The notes beneath the pieces are model-generated. The model ran no database searches. It was not told the DNA's origin and worked only from the letters and a program-made list of their open reading frames with translations. A stretch of 34,293 bases of DNA from Deltaproteobacteria bacterium (GTDB taxonomy: Bacteria; Desulfobacterota; Syntrophia; Syntrophales; UBA2210). Positions 7,857 through 14,736 of this stretch are shown one piece after another (the first letter of the stretch is position 1; each line of letters starts with the position of its first letter). Position numbers and translations under genes: made by a program. The stretch spans positions 1 through 34,293 of the forward strand of contig JAFDAS010000029.1 in assembly GCA_019313695.1 (NCBI GenBank). The letters run 5' to 3'.

Positions 7857-9281
7857 CTAAAACTTAAACCCGACATCAAAGGTATAAGTAGTCTTGTCAA
7901 ATTCGTAAAGTGATGCGTTTGAGTCATTATCCGTATAGTTGAAAGTGACCGTTGCAAAGAAGTATTCCAGGAATTCCTGACTAAGCACCGCCATTATGTT
8001 GTGTTGTTTGTCTTTCCGGTCCTGGCTGTACAGCAGCGGTTTTTCTTTGTAGTCCCTTTCGGTCCACTTGTACCGGACAAAGAGTTCCGTCTTCGCTGAA
8101 AGCCTGGTAAGATAGGACAACGAATAATACCAGGCATCGTAACAGTACCTGCGCGCCTCCGCGTTGCGATCTTCAAATCCCAGTGCCGCGGAGATAATAT
8201 GACGTCTGTCGGCAAGATAGATGCTCGGGTTTATCTCGTACCGGTATTGACTGTTGTCAAGGGAAGCATTTGTTGTGTTGTAGTAGAACTCTTTGTTGAA
8301 GGAATAAGAACCGGCAAGACTGAAATAAGGGCTAAAATAATGTTCATAAGACGGATTTATGTGAAATACGTGGGAAAGCCGTTCACTGCCATAATATTGT
8401 TCCTTATATCCCACAGGGCACTTCACGATATCGCGCCGGCCCACCCACCAGGGACCGGTTGTAAAATCGACCATCATAAAATTGAATTTGGAGTAGCTCT
8501 GGTAAGCGCTGTTGTAAAACGCGCCCGTTGTGTTCCACATCAGCCCCTGTCTCTCACCAAAATCATACACCACGTTGCCCATCAGGTTTGTGATCAAGGC
8601 CTCGTCACGCAATTTGACGGATTCGTTTCCAAGGGTTAGCGTTCCCCCGGTAACGGCAAGTTCCCTCTGATCGGGTCCCGAGCTTGCGTTGTCATCAAAC
8701 TGTAATCCCTGGGAGAAACGGACATGCCACACGACCTTCCTTGTACTCTCATCGATTGCGGCAAGGAGTTTCTCTATGTTTTTCCGGACGGCTTCAGGGG
8801 GTTTTGCCGCCTGGACGGTTTCAAGCTCCTGGCGGGCTTCATCGTAACGCTGCAGTTTGAAATAGGCGGTTGCCAGTTCCAGCCTTACCCTGTGCAGATC
8901 AGGATTGATTTCCAGCATCTTCTTGAACTTTTCGATGGCAAGCCGGGTTTCCCCAACCTTCATGGCGCTTGTTCCGAGCCACCACATGATGTCCATTGTT
9001 TCCGCCTGGCCGGCGACCTCCCTGAAGATCGGCAGGGCCTGGCCAAATTTCCTGTCATAGTAAAGGATTAGCGCCTCGGCCAGCTTTTTATCCAGGGCAT
9101 CGATCTCTTCCGGTGTCATCTCGCGAAGCTTTTCAATGGCCTCATCATTCACCTTCTCGCTGATCTCTGTCTCCGGACCGGTTGAAAAATCTCCGGCCTC
9201 AGCTGAAACTGCGGGAAAGAGAAGGAAAGAAAAGATAAAAAACAGGATGATTCCATGATAAAATCTGGATGTGAAATGCAT
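7857..9281 (-). CDS. TPR plus beta-barrel outer-membrane protein, Slam-like (DUF560 type)
   Basis: A 474-residue protein. Residues 1-29 are a signal peptide (IILFFIFSFLLFPAVSA). Residues about 50-165 hold TPR-like helices, including VRLELATAYFKLQRYDEARQ and a PPEAVRKNIEKLLAAI segment. From about residue 172 a barrel begins with VRFSQGLQFDDNASSGPD and ends with FDVGFKF, a terminal Phe. N-terminal TPR plus a C-terminal barrel, about 480 residues long and with a (Y/F)D-(S/D)-N strand, is the layout of Slam proteins, which move specific lipoproteins or hemophilin-like proteins across the outer membrane (type XI secretion). The next gene encodes a protein with a matching kind of C-terminal barrel, supporting a transporter-cargo pair. 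AGGAGA precedes the ATG. Alternative: another TPR-barrel family, such as an exopolysaccharide export protein. Confidence 0.72.
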   Translation of the reverse strand: MHFTSRFYHGIILFFIFSFLLFPAVSAEAGDFSTGPETEISEKVNDEAIEKLREMTPEEIDALDKKLAEALILYYDRKFGQALPIFREVAGQAETMDIMWWLGTSAMKVGETRLAIEKFKKMLEINPDLHRVRLELATAYFKLQRYDEARQELETVQAAKPPEAVRKNIEKLLAAIDESTRKVVWHVRFSQGLQFDDNASSGPDQRELAVTGGTLTLGNESVKLRDEALITNLMGNVVYDFGERQGLMWNTTGAFYNSAYQSYSKFNFMMVDFTTGPWWVGRRDIVKCPVGYKEQYYGSERLSHVFHINPSYEHYFSPYFSLAGSYSFNKEFYYNTTNASLDNSQYRYEINPSIYLADRRHIISAALGFEDRNAEARRYCYDAWYYSLSYLTRLSAKTELFVRYKWTERDYKEKPLLYSQDRKDKQHNIMAVLSQEFLEYFFATVTFNYTDNDSNASLYEFDKTTYTFDVGFKF

Positions 9282-9475
9282 ATTTTTCTCCTTTTTAGAG
9301 CAAAACGGTTAGAGCTTGATTTACGATCTAAGGAGACCATTGGAAGTATGATTATTAGATGCTCAAAACATTCTTTCGGCAATTCTAAATCTTGATTCGC
9401 ACCCAGAATCATATTCCCAAAACCCTGTGCAATTCTCGGGTAGTTCTACAAAGCTCTCTATAAGACATTTTCGCT

Positions 9476-9504
9476 AATTCAACATGAAATAGAAATAATG
9501 TCAA
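9476..9504 (-). promoter_or_regulatory. Possible sigma-70 promoter for the Slam-like gene
   Basis: On the reverse strand a perfect TTGACA (plus 9499-9504) is followed after 17 bases by TGAATT (9476-9481), a weak -10. It lies about 195 bases upstream of the Slam-like start. The weak -10 makes this tentative. Confidence 0.25.
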
Positions 9505-9561
9505 CAAAAAACCGCACAAAAAAACCGTACTTTAGCAATAACGCGTAAAAAAAGATGACAG

Positions 9562-9638
9562 GCAATTGCCAACCCGATCGACCGAAAAACACTGTCGATC
9601 ATCTGCTTAAAAACTCTACCGTTACGATACGCCGGGAT
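9562..9638. repeat. Dispersed repeat, copy 2
   Basis: This is the partner of 363-446, sharing gaaaaacactgt and gatcatctgctt, with many scattered substitutions further right. On the reverse strand both copies keep a similar reading frame, suggesting a shared coding ancestor. The two copies bracket the whole envelope block in the same orientation. Confidence 0.6.
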
Positions 9639-9905
9639 AGGATTAAGGATTATAATGGAACAGGAAGTAGCCTGCTTAAGTAAGAAAAGAGGAAACAGGG
9701 ATATAGCGTGCCAGGCTATACCCCTGCTCTCAGCAGGATGCGTGATTAACACTTACAGACACAGACAGGCACCTGCTCATATTTTGTACAGCATCCCGGC
9801 AAGGCTCCGCCACCCCCCGGTGAAACAGAACCCTGCATGGGATTTGAACCCGTTTTCTGACACGGGCTGCTGAATCTTCTCAATCACACATACAACACAC
9901 ATACA

Positions 9906-9920
9906 GCAATTTTGATGCCA
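9906..9920 (-). promoter_or_regulatory. Sigma-54-like promoter motif
   Basis: The reverse strand reads TGGCATCAAAATTGC, with GG and GC separated by exactly 10 bases as in -24/-12 promoters. It points left, towards the Slam-like gene more than 600 bases away, with only the repeat between. An NtrC-type activator is encoded at 18022-19365, but no link is shown. A chance match is quite possible. Confidence 0.3.
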
Positions 9921-10134
9921 CAAAGATAACTAATTGATATAATTTATTATATTCAGAGCACCAGCGGCGCGTACAAGCTCGGGATCGGGTAGTGCCGCCC
10001 CACCCTCGGGGAATTCTTACCCATTTGCAATCCATAATTAACGCCTTCGCACTTTCGGCGTCATATCGGGATTTTATGCTTGATTTTCAGAGTTAACCGC
10101 TATACCGTTTGACATGGTCACAAAGGAGGTCGCA

Positions 10135-12654
10135 ATGGACACATCGGCAGCGTGGAAAGCACAATACCCGATCAAGGAACCGGGCAATCTCTCTCCAAGG
10201 ATCGAATGGCTCAGGAATTACTATTTCAGGGGACTGGAACGACCGTGGAACAATGAGTTCACCTCCTGGGGAACGGGAGAGCCCTGGGATGTACAGTACG
10301 ATGAAACAACATTTTACATAGTCCCCGAGACCTACGCGTTTTTCAGCACACTCAGGGCGTCATTCATCCAGGCAGCTCAACCGGTCGAACTGCATGAAGA
10401 TTTCTGGTCGTGGAGTCTCCCTGAAAGAAAGGCGTGGTTTATAAAGGAGGTTATGGTAAACCATCTGCCGCAGGAGATACTCCCGGGGGACCTCATCGCC
10501 GGAGCGCGCTTCAACATTCAGGCATCCAAATGCTGGACAAGGGAAGAGACCGCTCAGAGAGACAAGCTCATGTATGGCAGGAAAGGCGCCCGCTCAAAAC
10601 TGAAGTGGTTTTACAACCGTGGATACGGAAACGCCGGGGCCACCAGCGGACATATTATACCCGGATACGAGAAGGCCTTGCGTATCGGGTGGAAGGGAAT
10701 ACACGCCAACCTGCAGGCGGCATTTGACGCGCTTACCCAGAAGGAACAGAAAACCAGAAAAGGCGCCCAGATAAGGGCCATGATGACGGCCGCAACCATG
10801 CCTCGTGAACTGGCGGCAAAGTATGCCTCCCTGTGCAGGGATATGGCGGAAAAGGAAGACAACCCCGAAAGAAAGACCGAACTTTACAATATAGCCGGGA
10901 ATCTGGACAGGGTCCCCTGGGAGCCCGCGACAACCTTCTGGGAGGCCGTCCAGGCCCTGTGGCTGACTCATATGCTGGTCATGAGCGATGAAAACTACCC
11001 CGGACCGGGAGTGTCTTTCGGAAGGATGGATCAGTACCTGCTTCCATACTGGGAGCACTCCCTCTCTTCCGGCATGGACAGAGAATCCGGAAAGGAAATC
11101 CTGAAATGCTTCTGGGTGCATGCCAACTACGCCTACGACGCCCTGATACGCATGGGAGATAACCAGGGCATCACAGCGGGATACGGCCAGTTGATCAATA
11201 TATCGGGCATGGGAAAAGACGGCCGTGACATGACCAATGACCTTACCTACGCCATCCTTGAGGTCATAGACGAAATGAGTCCCATACTGGAGCCTAAGCC
11301 CAACGTCCGACTCCACAGGGGCAGCCCAGACCAGCTCCTCGACCGGGTGGTGGACATGATTTCCACCAGCCAGGGTTCTCCTTTCCTGCTTAACTTCGAC
11401 GAGAGGTCTATGGCCGGAATGATGCGTGAAGCGAAAAGAGCGGGGTGTGAAAACCTTATAAATAAAGATAACGTTCACGATTACGCGTCCGTCGGATGTC
11501 TCGAAAACACCATGGTGGGCAATGACCGTTCCGGAACGGTAGACAACAATCTCAACCTCCTGAAGGCGGTGGAGCTGACCCTGACGGGCGGGAAAGACCT
11601 GATACCCGCCGTGGATCCCATCACAGGCAAACAGGAAAAGATCGGACAGGACGGTCCCGCCACTGGAGATCCCGCCACATTCAAGTCATGGGGCGAATTC
11701 TGGGAGGCCTACAGCAGGCAGACCGCCTATATTATAAGCAAATGCGTGGACCTGTACGAAGCGACGGAGTCCGTACGGGCCAGGTACTGCCCTACTCCAT
11801 ACTTGTCCTGCCTCGTAAAGGGATGTGCCGAGAATGGACTCGATGTCACACAGGGAGGAGCGGAGCTGAACTTTACTACACTGGAGGGCGTTACCTTCGC
11901 CACCACCGTGGATTCTCTGCTTGCCATAAAGTATCTGGTTTTTGATAAAAAAGAATGTTCCATGGAGGAGCTTGTCCGGGCGCTCAGGGATAACTGGACA
12001 GGGCATGAAGTGCTTCAGGCCAAGGCAAAGAACAGGGCGCCCAAGTACGGCAGGGATGACGACGCGGCCGATGATATGGGGATGAAGGCCATGGATCTGT
12101 GGACTGACGAGGCATGGAAACACAAAACCTTATCCACAAACAGACAGTTCAGGCCCGGGATGTTGAGCTGGAACTACTGGATAGGATCCGGGTACATCAT
12201 GGCGGCAAGCGCGGACGGAAGACCGAAGGGACAGTTTCTGTCCAACGCCATCTGCCCGTCGAATGGCACGGACACAAACGGGCCCACAGCCAACATTAAT
12301 TCCGTGGGAAAGGTACTCGGCGGGAAAGCGGGCAAAGGTAATGGCGACTGGGGCGAATATTTAAACAGTCTTCCGAACGGTTCAAGCCACACCATCACCC
12401 TTAATCCCTCGCTTCTGCGCGACCCGGAACACAGGGAAAAATTCAAGGCGTTTCTGCGCGGCTACACGGAAAATGGGGGCACATCACTGCAGATAAACAT
12501 ACTGGATGCCGGCATGTTGAAAGACGCGCAGAGCCATCCGGAGGATTATCGTACACTGCTGGTAAGGATAACTGGGTATAACGCGTATTTCACCACCATC
12601 GGCAGAGAACTTCAGGATGAGATCATTGCCCGTGAAAGCCACGGATGTTATTAA
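10135..12654 (+). CDS. Glycyl radical enzyme of the Cys-x-Glu type (substrate unassigned)
   Basis: The start is set at the ATG at 10135 because AAAGGAGGT lies just upstream; the track's 10114 start lacks this. That gives 839 residues. The glycyl radical loop near the C-terminus reads VRITGYNAYF, with Gly814 as the radical site. The thiyl-radical loop reads ASVGCLENTMVG, giving Cys455 and Glu457. Cys-x-Glu is typical of lyase, dehydratase and decarboxylase members of the PFL-like superfamily (glycerol dehydratase, choline lyase, arylacetate decarboxylases). It differs from the benzylsuccinate synthase active site as I recall it and from the Cys-Cys of true pyruvate formate-lyase. It is followed 7 bases later by its activase. 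Annotation pipelines may label it formate acetyltransferase, but the sequence does not support that. The enzyme is oxygen-sensitive, implying anaerobic life. Confidence 0.92.
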   Translation: MDTSAAWKAQYPIKEPGNLSPRIEWLRNYYFRGLERPWNNEFTSWGTGEPWDVQYDETTFYIVPETYAFFSTLRASFIQAAQPVELHEDFWSWSLPERKAWFIKEVMVNHLPQEILPGDLIAGARFNIQASKCWTREETAQRDKLMYGRKGARSKLKWFYNRGYGNAGATSGHIIPGYEKALRIGWKGIHANLQAAFDALTQKEQKTRKGAQIRAMMTAATMPRELAAKYASLCRDMAEKEDNPERKTELYNIAGNLDRVPWEPATTFWEAVQALWLTHMLVMSDENYPGPGVSFGRMDQYLLPYWEHSLSSGMDRESGKEILKCFWVHANYAYDALIRMGDNQGITAGYGQLINISGMGKDGRDMTNDLTYAILEVIDEMSPILEPKPNVRLHRGSPDQLLDRVVDMISTSQGSPFLLNFDERSMAGMMREAKRAGCENLINKDNVHDYASVGCLENTMVGNDRSGTVDNNLNLLKAVELTLTGGKDLIPAVDPITGKQEKIGQDGPATGDPATFKSWGEFWEAYSRQTAYIISKCVDLYEATESVRARYCPTPYLSCLVKGCAENGLDVTQGGAELNFTTLEGVTFATTVDSLLAIKYLVFDKKECSMEELVRALRDNWTGHEVLQAKAKNRAPKYGRDDDAADDMGMKAMDLWTDEAWKHKTLSTNRQFRPGMLSWNYWIGSGYIMAASADGRPKGQFLSNAICPSNGTDTNGPTANINSVGKVLGGKAGKGNGDWGEYLNSLPNGSSHTITLNPSLLRDPEHREKFKAFLRGYTENGGTSLQINILDAGMLKDAQSHPEDYRTLLVRITGYNAYFTTIGRELQDEIIARESHGCY

Positions 12655-12661
12655 AACAGGT

Positions 12662-13645
12662 ATGGCAAAAAACAACTCATCATCCGCGGCCACAATACTG
12701 GAAATCCAGAGATTGTCCACAGAAGACGGTCCGGGCATAAGAACCACCATATTCTTCAAGGGCTGCCCGCTCAGGTGCACCTGGTGCCAGAACCCGGAGA
12801 GCATATCCATAAGGCCTCAACTGCAGTGGACAGAGACAGCCTGCATCGGCTGCGGCACATGTATTGATGTCTGCCCGGAAAATGCCCTCACTTCCGGTGC
12901 TGAAGGCATCACAATCGACAGACATCTCTGCACGTCCTGCGAAATGTGCAGCCGGGAATGTCCATCTGCGGCGATGAAAATGCTTGGAAGGGCATGGAAC
13001 CTGGAAGAGCTGATTGCCGAAGCGATAAAGGACAGGGTATATTTTGAAAAGTCAGGAGGAGGGATTACCCTCTCCGGGGGTGATCCGGCCATGCAGGCAA
13101 ACTTCGCCGCCCTCCTTCTCAAAAGTCTGAAGGAGGAGGGGATACATACCGCGCTCGACACCTCCGGACAGTGCGCGCAGGATGTCCTTGGCGCGCTCCT
13201 GCCACATGTTGACATGGTGCTGTATGATATCAAGGAAATAGACCCGGACAGGCACAGAGAATTTACAGGCGTCTCCAATGAAAAGATATTAGACAACCTT
13301 GTCTATCTGTGCCGGTACATGGAAACACATGAAACCCCGGCAGACCTGTGGATACGAACCCCTGTTATCCCGGGAGCCACCGCGTACGAGGAAAACATAA
13401 GAGGGATAGGCCGTTTCATAGCATCCAGACTGGGCAATTCAGTAAGTCGCTGGGAGCTCTGCTCCTTCAACAACCTCTGCAGCAGCAAATACGAGCGTCT
13501 TGATATGGACTGGCCCTTCAAAGACCGCCCTCTCATGAGCAGGGAATGCATGGAAAATTTCGCCGGCTGCGCCAGGGGTTCGGGAGTGGACCCGGACATC
13601 GTGCACTGGAGCGGACCGACAAAAATGGAGGTAGGGAATAAATGA
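12662..13645 (+). CDS. Glycyl radical enzyme activase (radical SAM)
   Basis: The likely start is the ATG at 12662 (MAKNN), 7 bases after the enzyme's stop, giving 327 residues; the track's 12617 start would overlap the enzyme gene. The radical SAM cluster motif is GCPLRCTWC, with Cys35, Cys39 and Cys42. A ferredoxin-like insert carries two more [4Fe-4S] motifs, CIGCGTCIDVC (61-71) and CTSCEMCSREC (90-100), as in activases of the decarboxylase and dehydratase branches. ITLSGGDP is the usual glycine-rich SAM motif. It should install the radical on Gly814 of the neighbouring enzyme. The stop overlaps the ATG of a PNPOx-like reading frame as ATGA, but that frame is broken here. The last 116 bases are repeated at 17038-17153. 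Confidence 0.93.
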   Translation: MAKNNSSSAATILEIQRLSTEDGPGIRTTIFFKGCPLRCTWCQNPESISIRPQLQWTETACIGCGTCIDVCPENALTSGAEGITIDRHLCTSCEMCSRECPSAAMKMLGRAWNLEELIAEAIKDRVYFEKSGGGITLSGGDPAMQANFAALLLKSLKEEGIHTALDTSGQCAQDVLGALLPHVDMVLYDIKEIDPDRHREFTGVSNEKILDNLVYLCRYMETHETPADLWIRTPVIPGATAYEENIRGIGRFIASRLGNSVSRWELCSFNNLCSSKYERLDMDWPFKDRPLMSRECMENFAGCARGSGVDPDIVHWSGPTKMEVGNK

Positions 13646-13671
13646 AGTCGTTCAGAGAATTCGATATCAAT
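13530..13671 (+). repeat. 142-base direct repeat A, left copy
   Basis: This covers the last codons of the activase gene plus the first ten codons of the PNPOx-like frame. It matches 17038-17179 with 8 mismatches by my count (about 94% identity). Several differences are synonymous, the others being F/L, R/A and H/R in the activase tail and R/K in the PNPOx start, so the copies have diverged as coding paralogues. Confidence 0.92.
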
Positions 13672-13725
13672 AAAGCGCAAGATCGGATTTTCATTCTTGA
13701 CAAACAACATGGGGAGGGGTCTTGA
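13642..13725 (+). pseudogene. Broken 5' end of PNPOx-like gene
   Basis: From the ATG overlapping the activase stop, the frame begins MKSFREFDIN, matching MKSFKEFDIN of the complete gene at 17150. After codon 10 the similarity stops and the frame runs through KAQDRIFILDKQHGEGS to a stop at 13725. It is therefore a 28-codon remnant, showing where a PNPOx-like gene once followed this activase directly. It still has the translation-coupled ATGA start. Confidence 0.82.
13690..13711 (+). repeat. 22-base direct repeat B, left copy
   Basis: ttcattcttgacaaacaaca and two more bases match 16993-17014 with one mismatch. Both copies keep the frame FILDKQ. Copy B lies after repeat A on the left and before repeat A on the right, so the inserted block is bounded by B within A. 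Confidence 0.75.
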
Positions 13726-13802
13726 CTGGGGATGTTCTTCTGACAAAAATGAAGTCCTCACCTTGAATGGGTGCCCCCTGCTGTGCCCTTTTGTTATAAA
13801 GT

Positions 13803-14321
13803 GCGTTTAACCGCAAATGCTGGAGTTTTGACATGGACGACCGGCAGGATACACGACCGGAAATAGAACCCTGTTTCTGGGATATCGCCAATTTGAAATG
13901 GCCGATAAAAGGTAAAACCAAACCGGATCTGATTATTTTTGATCCGCCCTATTTTAAAAAGCAATCAAACAACTACAATCCTGATGGCATATCCGGAATG
14001 TCCAAAGCGAACTATCTGAAACTTCTAAAAGACTTTTTTGCGCTGGCACACCTGAACGCCAAAAAGAGTACACAGATGGCCTTCATCAATGCCGACTGGC
14101 GCGATTTTCAAAACACCCCTGCCAGAAATGAGACCCGGACAAATTCGATTTTAATCAACGATTACCTTCGGATTTTAAACCAAAGCGGCTGGCAGGAAAC
14201 CCATATCATTCAGGCGCCGCTCTCCTCGGAACGTTTTCAGGCCAATGTTGTATCCGCCATGCAAAAGAAGAAAATAATCGGTGTAACCGGCAGGTACGTC
14301 ATCATGTCAAAGAAAAAATAG
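13803..14321 (+). pseudogene. DNA methyltransferase, N-terminally truncated (DPPY motif only)
   Basis: The track ORF starts at 13833 (162 residues). The in-frame codons before it, AFNRKCWSFD, read like coding sequence back to about 13803, where the frame meets a stop at 13797. The remaining protein has the catalytic DLIIFDPPYF of N6-adenine/N4-cytosine methyltransferases, then ADWRDFQNTP. There is no upstream FxGxG-type SAM-binding motif, and at about 170 residues it is far shorter than a working enzyme. I therefore read it as the C-terminal half of a methyltransferase whose 5' half was lost at the rearrangement boundary. No restriction or partner gene is present. A functional small protein cannot be excluded, but methylation activity is unlikely. 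Confidence 0.7.
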
Positions 14322-14340
14322 GTCTTTAAACGTATCAAGA

Positions 14341-14497
14341 TTGATGGACTCGTAAAAAGTCGAAATATACACAATTTTGTCATTCCCGTGAAAACGGGAA
14401 TCCAGTGTTTTTAAGTAGTTATGCGCTTCTGGATTCCCGCCTACGCGGGAATGAAAGTCCGGCATGACGTTTTTGGGACTTTTTACGAATCCATCAA
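14341..14497. mobile_element. MITE-like element with 21-base terminal inverted repeats
   Basis: The ends are ttgatggactcgtaaaaagtc and its inverted partner (14477-14497), matching at 20 of 21 positions. The 157-base interior has two inverted stems, attcccgtgaaaacgggaat and attcccgcctacgcgggaat. There is no coding capacity. Relatives are at 5787-5930 (degenerate) and 17998-18016 (one end only). No clear target-site duplication was found. Confidence 0.8.
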
Positions 14498-14516
14498 TGA
14501 TTAAAGGAGGTATGTT

Positions 14517-14618
14517 ATGCAGAAAGGCCAAAACATCTTATTGCAAAAAATCTGTCAAGAGGTTAAAGAAGAAAAGGGGTCTGACCCCTTTTCGCTTCTT
14601 TTCGCTTTGAATCAATAA
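14517..14618 (+). pseudogene. Short reading frame with strong ribosome site, probably a truncated gene start
   Basis: The ATG at 14517 has AAAGGAGG seven bases upstream, one of the best ribosome sites in the window. The 33 residues begin MQKGQNILLQKICQEVKEEK. After that the frame runs into the REP palindrome (14572-14592) and stops. I do not recognise the peptide. The likeliest explanation is the 5' end of a gene interrupted by the palindromic repeat. A genuine small protein is possible. Confidence 0.35.
14568..14596. repeat. REP-type palindrome, copy 1 (29-base repeat)
   Basis: Arms aaaaggggtc and gaccccttttc flank a single T. The 29-base unit is identical to 16050-16078, in the same orientation. 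The two copies bracket the membrane acyltransferase-like gene. Degenerate relatives are at about 6004. Confidence 0.85.
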
Positions 14619-14736
14619 CTAATCGTTCCACCAGAAGACAAAAGCCATGACTTGCTTCCGACAATTCAAAGTTTTCGTGACTTTAGCGTCTGGTGAATTT
14701 TTGATAGTAGAAAAATAATGGAGAGAATAATTTAGG

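Larger units (their letters stand above)
9282..10134. other. Long intergenic region between divergent units
   Basis: About 850 bases separate the minus-strand envelope block from the plus-strand glycyl radical operon. It holds the second dispersed repeat copy (9562-9638), a small hairpin (cctgct/agcagg at 9723-9737), a possible sigma-70-like site and a sigma-54-like site, both on the minus strand. The ORFs at 9501-9752 and 9655-9873 have no recognisable domain and look non-coding. No riboswitch class was recognised. Confidence 0.5.

Noticed and set aside
9655-9873. 72-residue forward ORF in the intergenic region
   Set aside because: Weak ribosome site, no recognisable domain, mixed composition; more likely non-coding.
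9800-9890. tRNA-like stretch: 'gggatttgaacccg' resembles a reverse-strand T-arm
   Set aside because: No matching acceptor, D-arm or anticodon arm could be built around it; the T-stem itself has a mismatch. At most an old tRNA fragment.
10594-11478. 294-residue reverse ORF
   Set aside because: It lies entirely within the glycyl radical enzyme gene on the opposite strand and shows no domain; a shadow ORF.
10135-12654. Alkylsuccinate or benzylsuccinate synthase
   Set aside because: The active-site loop has Cys-x-Glu, unlike the fumarate-adding enzymes as I recall them, and there are no small Bss/Ass subunits nearby.
13833-14321. Functional restriction-modification gene
   Set aside because: No SAM-binding motif, half length, and no restriction partner.
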